Shown piece after piece: positions 40,477-48,184 of a stretch of DNA of 64,000 bases (position 1 is the first letter of the stretch; every line of letters starts with the position of its first letter). Position numbers and translations under genes: made by a program. The DNA comes from Litoreibacter albidus (lineage in GTDB: Bacteria > Pseudomonadota > Alphaproteobacteria > Rhodobacterales > Rhodobacteraceae): the NCBI RefSeq assembly GCF_900107015.1, contig NZ_FNOI01000001.1, forward strand, positions 560,501 through 624,500, in the 5' to 3' direction. The notes under the pieces are model-generated. The model did no database searches, was not told the DNA's origin, and worked only from the letters and a program-made list of their open reading frames with translations.

Positions 40477-41805
40477 CTAGTTGCTGTACATGTAGACTGG
40501 CAGCCAAGTTGCAATCGCGGGGAAGGCGAAGACCAAGCCAAGGCCGATGATCTGGATCATCATGAATTGCATCATGCCGAGGTAGATGTCTTTCAAATCC
40601 CACTCCGGCACCACGCCTTTGAGGAAGTACGCAGACAGTGCCACCGGCGGACTGAGCCATGCTGTCTGTAGGCAGACCGCGACCAGAATGGCGAACCACA
40701 GCATGTCGACTTCCAACTCGATCAGGACAGGTGCGAGGATCGGCAGAATGATCAACACGATCGGCACCCACTCCAGCGGCCAGCCCAGCACGAAGACCAA
40801 GGCGAGGATCAAGATCACCACAATGGAGGAGGACACATCCAAGTTCAGCAACAGCTCTGTGATCATGGTGGGCGTGCCCAGCCGCGAAAACACCGCGCCA
40901 AAGAAGTTGGACGCTGCCACGAGGAACAGAATAAGCACCGATATTTCTAAAGTTTTAATCAATGCGTCGTAGAAGCCTTTGGCCGTGAACTTTCGGTAAC
41001 CGATGGCCAACAAGATGGAGCCGAAGGCCCCCATGCCCGCGCCCTCTGTCGGGGTCGCGAAGCCGAACAGGATCGAGCCCAAGGCAAAAGCGATGAGGAT
41101 GGTGGGCGGAACGAAACCCAACATCAGCTCTTTCAGAACCTTACCTTTGTCCGGCTCGATCATGTCTTCGGGCAGGGGCGGGCCAAGTCGTGGGTTAATC
41201 CAGCACCGGCCCACCGCGTAGATGAGGTACAAAGCGGCCATCATGATGCCGGGCATGATTGCCGCCGCAAACAGGTCGGTCACTGGGATTTCCAGAACCG
41301 GCCCCATGACCACCAGCATGATTGACGGCGGGATCAGGATGCCCAACGTCCCACCAGCCGTGATTGTGCCAGCCGCAAGGCGCACGTCATAGCCGGAGCG
41401 GTTCATGGTTTTTGCAGCCATGATGCCAAGGATGGTGACCGACGCGCCGACAATGCCTGTTGCCGCGCCAAAGACCACCGACACAAATAGAACCGCCACG
41501 TAAAGTGACCCTTTCATACGGGCCAACAGCATCTGGATGGCCGCGAATAATCGCTCCATCAGGCCGGCTTGCTCCATCATGAAGCCCATGAAGACGAATA
41601 ACGGGACAGCGGCTAGGGTCTGCTCCATCATGGAGTTGTAGAACTGTAAGGTCATCAGGAAGATGGTCAGTTTTACCCCGATGCCCCATGCGCCAAAGAC
41701 GACGCCAAGGAAGATCAGCGTGAACGAGATGGGGAAGCCGATGAAGATCGCGAAGAGCATCGCGCCGATCATGAGCAACCCGATTATTTCATTTGAGAAT
41801 TCCAT
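40477..41805 (-). CDS. dctM: TRAP transporter large permease
   Basis: The DctM subunit, a 442-residue inner-membrane protein of about twelve helices forming the transport core. Typical regions: TLAAVPLFVFMGFMMEQAG, FGAATGIVGASVTILGIMA, GTLGILIPPSIMLVVMG and QTAWLSPPVALSAYFLKGV (second IPP-like signature). Its ATG shares one base with the dctQ stop. The last gene of the dctPQM set; the anion is unknown. Confidence 0.94.
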   Translation of the reverse strand: MEFSNEIIGLLMIGAMLFAIFIGFPISFTLIFLGVVFGAWGIGVKLTIFLMTLQFYNSMMEQTLAAVPLFVFMGFMMEQAGLMERLFAAIQMLLARMKGSLYVAVLFVSVVFGAATGIVGASVTILGIMAAKTMNRSGYDVRLAAGTITAGGTLGILIPPSIMLVVMGPVLEIPVTDLFAAAIMPGIMMAALYLIYAVGRCWINPRLGPPLPEDMIEPDKGKVLKELMLGFVPPTILIAFALGSILFGFATPTEGAGMGAFGSILLAIGYRKFTAKGFYDALIKTLEISVLILFLVAASNFFGAVFSRLGTPTMITELLLNLDVSSSIVVILILALVFVLGWPLEWVPIVLIILPILAPVLIELEVDMLWFAILVAVCLQTAWLSPPVALSAYFLKGVVPEWDLKDIYLGMMQFMMIQIIGLGLVFAFPAIATWLPVYMYSN

Positions 41806-42434
41806 CAGACGGGCCACTTTCCACGTGTCGCGGCGTACCACGATTTGAGTATTTCAGAGATGCCTTGGATGCACAAAAACAGCACCCCCGTTGTAAGCGC
41901 GATTTTGACGGGCCACACGATAGGGGCCCATGTGCTGTCGCCAGCCCGCTCTCCTTGCAAGAAGGACTTCAGCGAGAAGTCGTAACCGGCTTTGAGGAAG
42001 AACAGCATCGAAGGCATAAACAGCACGATATAAAGTACTAAATCGACGCGTCCTTGGGTGCGCTCGGTAAAGCCACGGTAGAGAAAGTCCGCACGGATAT
42101 GCAGCCCGCGCATCAGCGCATAGGCCGCGCCCAGCATGAAGGACACGCCGTATAGAATGCGTGACAGGTCGTAGGCCCACAGGGTGGGCGCGGTGAAGAA
42201 GCTGCGTGCCACAACCTCGTAGAACATCCCAAAGATGATCGGGACCACCAGAACGCAGGCGATCCGGCCCTGCCAATTCGAGAAGTTGTCGATTGCATAA
42301 ATAGCCTTGCGTGCGAACGGATGCATGTCGTCTGGCAGCTGTTTGCCAACGGCACCACCTGCGTCCGCAAGAAGCTCGTCGCCGATGTTCTCGTATTCCG
42401 AGAAATCGATCTTGTCTTGATCTTCGTTGATCAT
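41805..42434 (-). CDS. dctQ: TRAP transporter small permease
   Basis: The DctQ subunit, 209 residues with four helices from about residue 60 on (RIACVLVVPIIFGMFYEVVARS; LSRILYGVSFMLGAAYALM; VDLVLYIVLFMPSMLFFL; IALTTGVLFLCIQGISEIL). An N-terminal acidic cytoplasmic extension of about 45 residues is longer than usual. It is separated from dctP by 117 bases holding a 10-bp hairpin and overlaps dctM by one base. Confidence 0.92.
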   Translation of the reverse strand: MINEDQDKIDFSEYENIGDELLADAGGAVGKQLPDDMHPFARKAIYAIDNFSNWQGRIACVLVVPIIFGMFYEVVARSFFTAPTLWAYDLSRILYGVSFMLGAAYALMRGLHIRADFLYRGFTERTQGRVDLVLYIVLFMPSMLFFLKAGYDFSLKSFLQGERAGDSTWAPIVWPVKIALTTGVLFLCIQGISEILKSWYAATRGKWPV

Positions 42435-42499
42435 GAGAGATCCCCCCTAGGTAGCACTTAAAGTGCCCTAGCTTCAGTGCGTTGGAGTGGGTAATTCAT

Positions 42500-42527
42500 C
42501 CTGCCCGCACAGGGAGGTGCGGGCAGG
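42500..42527 (-). terminator. Intergenic hairpin after dctP
   Basis: CCTGCCCGCA (42500-42509) pairs perfectly with TGCGGGCAGG (42518-42527), loop of eight. It lies between dctP and dctQ, so it likely limits permease expression relative to binding protein. Confidence 0.75.
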
Positions 42528-42551
42528 GGGCGTCACATATGCAGTGACAGT

Positions 42552-43652
42552 TTATTCCGCAGCCAGCTGCGCCGCGTAGGCGCGGCCAAGGTTGGCGTTG
42601 GACGTCTGTGCGCCTGCCCAGAACGGGATCGCGGTCCGTGCGAAGTCTTTTTGGGACTGCCACACTTCGGCAAAGAACTCGTTCTCTGCGGCGTTGGTTT
42701 CCAAGGCCTTGGCCGCCGCCGCCATGTACTCCGAGAAGTAATCGGCAGGGGTGTCATGCAGTTGCACGCCGTCCTCGTTGATCAACTTGTCCAGCGCGAT
42801 GCCGTTCTCGTTGATACGGTAGGCCAGCGACTTCATCAAAGACGCGTTGGCGGACACTTCGATGGCTTTTTGCTGCATTGGTGTCAGTGAGTTGAAGACA
42901 TCTTTGTTGAAGTAAATGTCAGCGTTCACAACGACTTGGTGCAAACCCTGCAGGTAGTAGTGCTTCAACACCTTCTGGAAACCGAAGACGGAGTCAGGCT
43001 TCGGGCAGCACCATTCGGCCGCGTCGATTGTGCCCTTTTCCAGGGCAGGCAGGATGTCCCCGCCGCCCATGGCCACGGATGCCACACCGATGTCCTTATA
43101 GGTCTGGCCAGGAATGCCCGGAGGTGTGCGGAAGCGGTACTTGCGGAAGTCGGCCATCGTTTCAATCGGCTCTTTGAACCATCCCAAGGCCTCTGGGCCG
43201 TTTGGCTGCAACATGAAGCCTTTGACGTTCACGCCCATCTCGTCCCAGAGCTGGTCATAGAGCTCCTTGCCGCCCGCGTTCAGGAACCATGATACGAAGG
43301 CAAGGTTGTCCATGCCGACGCCCGCGCCGGCAACAGGGGAGCCGAAGAGCATAGCGGCAGGGTGTTTGCCGGACCAATAGTGCGTCCAAGCGAAACCGCC
43401 CTCGATCAGGCCGGCGTCAACAGCATCAAGCGTTTCTTGCACGCCGACCACGGCACCGGCGGGCAAAATTTCGATTTTCACTTCGCCTTCGGTCAGTTCG
43501 AGCACGTCTTTGGCGAAGTCGGCCAGCATGACGATTTCGTCAGCGGATGATGGAATAACGGACTGCACGCGAATGACCGTTTCGGCGAAAGCCGCCGAGG
43601 TTAGCATCGACAAGCCAAGCGCGCCTGCCGTGATGGATTTCAAGTTCAACAT
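42552..43652 (-). CDS. dctP: TRAP substrate-binding protein
   Basis: Periplasmic DctP-type binding protein, 366 residues, with a signal peptide about 1-23 (ITAGALGLSMLTSAAFA). Landmarks are DLMDAVDAGLIEGGFAWTHYWSGKHP-like text near 78 (here VDAGLIEGGFAWTHYW) and DFRKYRFRTPPGIPGQTYKDIG near 178, whose Arg pair usually binds a carboxylate. Trp-rich WCCPKPDSVFGF near 210 resembles the keto-acid (TakP-like) group, which would suggest a 2-oxo acid ligand. GGGAGG precedes ATG. Confidence 0.9.
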   Translation of the reverse strand: MLNLKSITAGALGLSMLTSAAFAETVIRVQSVIPSSADEIVMLADFAKDVLELTEGEVKIEILPAGAVVGVQETLDAVDAGLIEGGFAWTHYWSGKHPAAMLFGSPVAGAGVGMDNLAFVSWFLNAGGKELYDQLWDEMGVNVKGFMLQPNGPEALGWFKEPIETMADFRKYRFRTPPGIPGQTYKDIGVASVAMGGGDILPALEKGTIDAAEWCCPKPDSVFGFQKVLKHYYLQGLHQVVVNADIYFNKDVFNSLTPMQQKAIEVSANASLMKSLAYRINENGIALDKLINEDGVQLHDTPADYFSEYMAAAAKALETNAAENEFFAEVWQSQKDFARTAIPFWAGAQTSNANLGRAYAAQLAAE

Positions 43653-43691
43653 AGGGTCCTCCCTTAGGGTTCAGCCTTCGGTAACGTCGTG

Positions 43692-43719
43692 GCGGTTCGG
43701 GGAAGGCGTCCCGAACCGC
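43692..43719 (-). promoter_or_regulatory. Leader hairpin upstream of dctP
   Basis: GCGGTTCGGG (43692-43701) and CCCGAACCGC (43710-43719) form a perfect 10-bp stem with an eight-base loop between TerC and dctP. No T-run on the minus strand; a 5' leader structure is as likely as a terminator. Confidence 0.5.
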
Positions 43720-43783
43720 ATTTTCTTCAACATGTTACCGCATATCTCCTCCAAGATGCGGTGGTTGAAAGCGCGAAGGGCGC

Positions 43784-44452
43784 TTAATGCCCCTTGCCCA
43801 TCTGGTACCCCTCAAACCAGCCCATCATGGGGCCAATGCCTGTAGAGGCGTCAAAAACACCGCGGTAGAGCATCTCTCCGGCAACATAGAGCAACACAAT
43901 TAGACCCAACCAACTAATCCAAGGATAACGCGTCAGCAGTTTCATGATCATTGTCGCGGCGAAGGCCATCAAAATGATGGCAAGTGCCAACCCGAAGATA
44001 AGCATATTGGTGTCGCCATCCGCGATCGCGGCAACGGCCAGCACGTTATCAAGCGACATCGACACATCGGCGATGGTGATCGACAGCAAGGCGGCGGCAA
44101 GTGTGCGCCGCGGCGGGCCAGTGTAGCCTTGGGTCTCGTCCTCGGCGAGTTCGAGCGCGTGTTCGGCCTGTTCATCCACGTTGTCGCGGATTTCGGTGTA
44201 AAGTCGCCAGCACACCCAGAATAGCAAAAGCGAGCCCACAAACAGAATTCCAGGGATGCCCAGCAGCTTGGTCGCGACCACGGCAAAGGCAATCCGCAAG
44301 AAGGCGGCAATCACCATGCCGTACAGAATGGCCTTTTTACGCAAATCAGGGGCAAGTCCGGCGGCTGCCATGCCGATGATCAAAGCGTTGTCGCCAGACA
44401 AAATTAGGTCGGCGATGACGATTTTGCCAAAATCCAGAAGGGTATCAATCAT
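43784..44452 (-). CDS. TerC-family membrane protein
   Basis: A 222-residue inner-membrane protein with about seven helices. The paired motifs LILSGDNALIIGMAA near 17-30 and ITIADVSMSLDNVLAVAA near 129-146 are the TerC duplicates with buried Asp/Asn, proposed to move metal ions such as Mn. Its ATG overlaps the GMC oxidoreductase stop by four bases, so it is translationally coupled to it, which is unusual for TerC. No YybP-type riboswitch is visible upstream, as expected if it shares the GMC promoter. Confidence 0.88.
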   Translation of the reverse strand: MIDTLLDFGKIVIADLILSGDNALIIGMAAAGLAPDLRKKAILYGMVIAAFLRIAFAVVATKLLGIPGILFVGSLLLFWVCWRLYTEIRDNVDEQAEHALELAEDETQGYTGPPRRTLAAALLSITIADVSMSLDNVLAVAAIADGDTNMLIFGLALAIILMAFAATMIMKLLTRYPWISWLGLIVLLYVAGEMLYRGVFDASTGIGPMMGWFEGYQMGKGH

Positions 44453-46065
44453 GCTATGGCGTCCTCGAGTATCATATCAGAAACTTTCTCGCCGATCATG
44501 ATTGCCGGCGCGTTGGTGTTGCCGCTCACGATGGTCGGCATAATGGAGCAGTCCGCGACCCGCAGACCGGTAATTCCACGCACCCGCAGGCGCGCGTCGA
44601 CGACGGACATGTCGTCTTGCCCCATCTTGCAGGTTCCGGTTGGATGGTAAATCGTGACAGCGGTGTTTCTGGCCCACTCCAGTGTGCCGTCATAATCGTC
44701 GTAGGCCACGTCCCGTCCAGGAGCGAATTCCTCTAGGATATGTTCCTTCAAAGGGCTGAATTCGGCGATGCGCCGCGCCACCTGAATGCCCCTGACGATG
44801 GTGCGCTGATCGGTTTGGGTCGCCAGATAATTCGGGTGGATTGCAGGATGATCCCACCAGTTGGCGGATTTGAGCGCCAGATGCCCCGTGCTTTCGGGGC
44901 GCAGTTGCAGCACCGACGCGGTGAAGGCGGAAAACTTATGCGGGCCGTCCGCAGGATGCGTGGCGGAAAACGGCTGGATATGGAACTGGATGTCGGGGAC
45001 ATCCATATGTGGCTCGGTCTTGAGGAAGCCAGTCCCGAGGCTGGCGGCCATGGCCATCGGGCCGCTGCGCTTCAGTGCGTATTCAAGCGCGATCATGCCT
45101 TGCTTGAAGAAATTCGACACCTCAACGTTGATGGTCGAGAGGTCGGTTTTGAACACAGGGCGGGCTTGCAGGTGGTCTTGCAAGTTCCGGCCCACGCCTT
45201 TGAGCTCATGCGCCATCGTGATGCCATGTGTCTTGATCCCGTCCGCGTCGCCGATGCCCGATAACATCAGGATTTGTGGCGACCCAATCGCCCCAGCGGA
45301 GAGGATAACCTCGCGCCTCGCGGCGATTTCTGTGTGCGCGCCTTTGATATCAGCCACCACGCCCACGGCTTGCTTGCCGTTGAGGATCAGGCGTTTGGCT
45401 TGGGCATGAGTGATAATGGACAGGTTGTGGCGTCCGCGGGCGGGCTTCAGGTAGGCGACGGCAGATGAGCACCTGCGGCCGTTGGCCATGGTGAGTTGAA
45501 AGTAACCCACGCCTTCCTGATCGCCGTCGTTGTAGTCTGGGTTCTTCTTGTAACCAGCGGCCTCCGCAGCGTCGATCCACTTGTCGACGACATCGCGCTT
45601 TAGCCGTGTGGGGGACACTTTCAGCGGGCCCTCGGTGCCACGCTCTTCCCCTGCGTCGTCGCCCAACCACGTTTCGGCTTTCTTGAAGTAGGGCAGAACC
45701 TGATCCCAGTCCCAACCTTGGTTTCCCTGCTGTGCCCACTGGTCGTAGTCTTGGGCCTGTCCCCGCACATACAAAAGCCCGTTGATTGAGGAGGAGCCGC
45801 CCAACACCCGTCCGCGCGGCCACGGGATGGAGCGGCCGTTTAGCCCCGGATCACTGTCGGCTTTGTAGCGCCAGTCCGTCTTGGGGTTATCCATCGTTTT
45901 GAAATACCCGACGGGGATGTGGATCCACGGATTGCTGTCGCGGCCACCGGCCTCAAGCAGGGCCACGGTGTATTTGCCGCTGGCCGAGAGGCGGTTCGCA
46001 ATGGCGCATCCGGCAGAGCCTGCACCCACAATGACGTAGTCAAATTCCAAAATTCTGTCTTTCAT
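44449..46065 (-). CDS. GMC-family FAD oxidoreductase (choline/alcohol dehydrogenase-like)
   Basis: A 538-residue flavoenzyme. The FAD dinucleotide motif is VIVGAGSAGCAIANRL near 11-26; GMC signature 1 is GRVLGGSSSINGLLYVRG near 83-100; signature 2 is SAGAIGSPQILMLSG near 252; the active-site His lies in YHPTGTCKMGQDD near 477 with Asn in SGNTNAPAIMIGE. The family includes choline, PEG, glucose and alcohol dehydrogenases; BetA order is not present here, so the substrate is open. ATG at 46065 is used; a TTG just before is in frame. No Shine-Dalgarno is visible and a palindrome overlaps the start. Confidence 0.88.
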   Translation of the reverse strand: MKDRILEFDYVIVGAGSAGCAIANRLSASGKYTVALLEAGGRDSNPWIHIPVGYFKTMDNPKTDWRYKADSDPGLNGRSIPWPRGRVLGGSSSINGLLYVRGQAQDYDQWAQQGNQGWDWDQVLPYFKKAETWLGDDAGEERGTEGPLKVSPTRLKRDVVDKWIDAAEAAGYKKNPDYNDGDQEGVGYFQLTMANGRRCSSAVAYLKPARGRHNLSIITHAQAKRLILNGKQAVGVVADIKGAHTEIAARREVILSAGAIGSPQILMLSGIGDADGIKTHGITMAHELKGVGRNLQDHLQARPVFKTDLSTINVEVSNFFKQGMIALEYALKRSGPMAMAASLGTGFLKTEPHMDVPDIQFHIQPFSATHPADGPHKFSAFTASVLQLRPESTGHLALKSANWWDHPAIHPNYLATQTDQRTIVRGIQVARRIAEFSPLKEHILEEFAPGRDVAYDDYDGTLEWARNTAVTIYHPTGTCKMGQDDMSVVDARLRVRGITGLRVADCSIMPTIVSGNTNAPAIMIGEKVSDMILEDAIA

Positions 46066-46095
46066 CAAAAATTGAGACTTTAGGTCTCGTTTTTG
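46066..46095. promoter_or_regulatory. Extended palindrome at GMC/IclR divergent promoter
   Basis: CAAAAA-tt-GAGAC-TTTAG-GTCTC-g-TTTTTG: nested inverted repeats of 5 and 6 bp centred at 46081, directly next to the GMC start codon. The divergent gene encodes an IclR regulator, the natural binder. Confidence 0.6.
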
Positions 46096-46167
46096 TTATG
46101 GTGAGCCTACAGCGATTCGAAATCTAGGCAAGTTTTTTCGGGTGGCCCCATATTTTGCGGAGCTGAT

Positions 46168-46953
46168 ATGTCTGACACCTCTTCCCAAACCGGCGCCGAC
46201 GACGCGCGTATTCCGACCAACCTGCGCACGCTTTTGCTGCTCGAAGCCTTGGGGCATAGCGACAAGGCCATGACCCCAACCGAGTTGAACGCGAGCGTGG
46301 GGCTGCCCAAGCAAACGGTGCACCGGCTGTGTACTACACTTGAGGCGGAAGGCTTCTTGATGCGCGATGACGACGGCAAAGGATTTCGCGCGGCACGCCG
46401 CACGCGGTTGTTGGCCTCGGGCTTGTTACATGCGGGGTGGGCCAACATCGCGCGCCACCAAGTGCTGTCGCAGGTGGCCAGCGCGGTGGAGGAAACCGTG
46501 AACTACGTCGTGCCGGAGGAAGCGGGCATGCGGTACTTGGACCGTGTCGATACAAGCTGGTCGTTTCGCATCCAGCTGCCGATTGGCACGAATGTCCCGT
46601 TTCACTGCACCGCGTCGGGCAAGGTGTTCATGGCGTCACTCGCCCCCAAAGCGCGACGTGCGTTTGTGAGTTCGATTGAAATGTCGCGCCACACCCGCGC
46701 AACCATCACGACGCCGGATGCGCTGATGGAAGAGTTGAAAACGATTTCAAAACAAGGGTTTGCAGAGGACAACGAAGAGTTTCTTGACGGTATGGTTGCC
46801 ATCGCGGTGCCGGTTTGTGACCTTAAAGGACGCTATGTTTCTTCTTTGGCGGTGCATGGTCCCGCGCAACGTATGAGCATTGCGCAGGCGCGCGAAATGC
46901 TGCCCGCGCTACAATCAGCGGCCGTAAAATTGCGCGATGCATTGTTCGTTTAG
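46168..46953 (+). CDS. IclR-family transcriptional regulator
   Basis: A 261-residue dimeric regulator. Winged helix (about 22-75): LLLEALGHSDKAMTPTELNA, GLPKQTVHRLCTTLEAEGFL. Effector GAF-like domain: GTNVPFHCTASGKVFMA near 150 and GFAEDNEEFLDGMVAIAVPVCD near 200, the usual IclR signature. Divergent from the GMC-TerC-dctPQM set (which it likely governs) and convergent with a zinc dehydrogenase by a four-base overlap. Confidence 0.93.
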   Translation: MSDTSSQTGADDARIPTNLRTLLLLEALGHSDKAMTPTELNASVGLPKQTVHRLCTTLEAEGFLMRDDDGKGFRAARRTRLLASGLLHAGWANIARHQVLSQVASAVEETVNYVVPEEAGMRYLDRVDTSWSFRIQLPIGTNVPFHCTASGKVFMASLAPKARRAFVSSIEMSRHTRATITTPDALMEELKTISKQGFAEDNEEFLDGMVAIAVPVCDLKGRYVSSLAVHGPAQRMSIAQAREMLPALQSAAVKLRDALFV

Positions 46954-47936
46954 GGATGTAAAATCACCTTGGGCGACATGACGGCCCCGCCAAGAATATC
47001 CGCGAAGGCTTTTGGTCCCTCAGATAGCGGGCGGGCTTCCGTCCAGTCGAGGGTACCCAACCGTCCGTCCGCCATTTCTTTCACGGTGTCGCGGAAGTCT
47101 TGCGCTGTATAGGCGTAAGTGCCGAAAAACGTTATTTCCTGTAGGGTTGCGCGGCGAACATCAAGTCCGCCATCGCTGTCACCAAGCCCCACGTGGCAGA
47201 TTGTGCCGCCTGGCGCGACCAGCTTGGAGGCGGCTTCGCGCGTGCTTTTGTACCCCACACAGTCCACGACCAGCGCGGCTTGGCCGTCCGCAATTTCGCT
47301 TGGTGCGCGCACCGGTGTGTCTCCCAGCGTGCGCAGGTGCGCTGCGCGCAAGGGGTTGGCCTCAATCAGTGTTACATCCGTCGCACCAAAAGCCCGCAAC
47401 GCCAATACGCAACCAAAGCCGATTGCGCCGCCGCCGATGACGACCGTTGGCGCGGTCAGCTCCGCAAAGGGGTGCGCCGCGCACAGCCGGACGGCGTGCC
47501 AGCACACGGCCAGCGGCTCCGCCAGTGCGCCTTGATCGAAGCTCAGGGTATCTGGGAGCGCGATTAAATTGCTCTCGGGCATCGTCAACCACTGCGCAAA
47601 CGCGCCAGCGCGCGGCGGCATGGAGATGATCTGCCGCGTCGGGCACAGGTTGGTGCGGCCACTGCTGCACGCGGCGCATCTGCCGCATGTCACCAGCGGG
47701 TTCACCGTGACGCGGCGACCCTCATGCGTACCGGACGCAACCACCCCTGCAGCCTCGTGACCCAGAACCAGCGGGGCGGGGCGTCTGTCGTCGTGGCCCA
47801 GATAGGCGTGCATGTCGGATCCGCAAATGCCCACGGACTTCACTTCGATCAGGGCATCGCCATTCCTTGGCGCAGGGCGGGGGATGTCGCGGAACTCCAT
47901 CGATTTTGCGGCGTTATAGACGAGCGCTTGCATCAT
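46950..47936 (-). CDS. Zinc-dependent alcohol/sugar dehydrogenase
   Basis: A 328-residue medium-chain dehydrogenase. Catalytic zinc: Cys38 (GICGSD), His60, Glu61 (GHEAAG). Structural zinc: Cys84, 87, 90, 98 (TCGRCAACSSGRTNLC). NAD fold: VVIGGGAIGFGCVLALRA near 166. Resembles threonine, sorbitol or galactitol dehydrogenases; the polyol or alcohol is not fixed. AGGGG lies five bases before the first of two adjacent ATGs. Convergent with the IclR gene. Confidence 0.9.
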   Translation of the reverse strand: MMQALVYNAAKSMEFRDIPRPAPRNGDALIEVKSVGICGSDMHAYLGHDDRRPAPLVLGHEAAGVVASGTHEGRRVTVNPLVTCGRCAACSSGRTNLCPTRQIISMPPRAGAFAQWLTMPESNLIALPDTLSFDQGALAEPLAVCWHAVRLCAAHPFAELTAPTVVIGGGAIGFGCVLALRAFGATDVTLIEANPLRAAHLRTLGDTPVRAPSEIADGQAALVVDCVGYKSTREAASKLVAPGGTICHVGLGDSDGGLDVRRATLQEITFFGTYAYTAQDFRDTVKEMADGRLGTLDWTEARPLSEGPKAFADILGGAVMSPKVILHP

Positions 47937-48184
47937 GAATGCCCCTATGAAAGTGATCTTGCCCAGCTTCGTAGCAAATGGCGCGGGCAGGCAAGCAGCA
48001 ACTTACGGGCGTTGCGGAAAAGCGCATCGAACCACTTGCCGTAAGGTGAGGGAAAACCACAACATATGGAAAATGGTCGAATATGTCGGCTTTTCCCCTT
48101 GGACAAAACGAACATTTCTGGTTTAAGTTTTAGATAATAATCGAGGCGCAAAAGCGTCCGAAATGTAGAGGCGGAGTAGTAAAG

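Noticed and set aside
44449-44452. Mn riboswitch (yybP-ykoY type) upstream of TerC
   Set aside because: TerC begins inside the GMC gene end, leaving no leader of its own.
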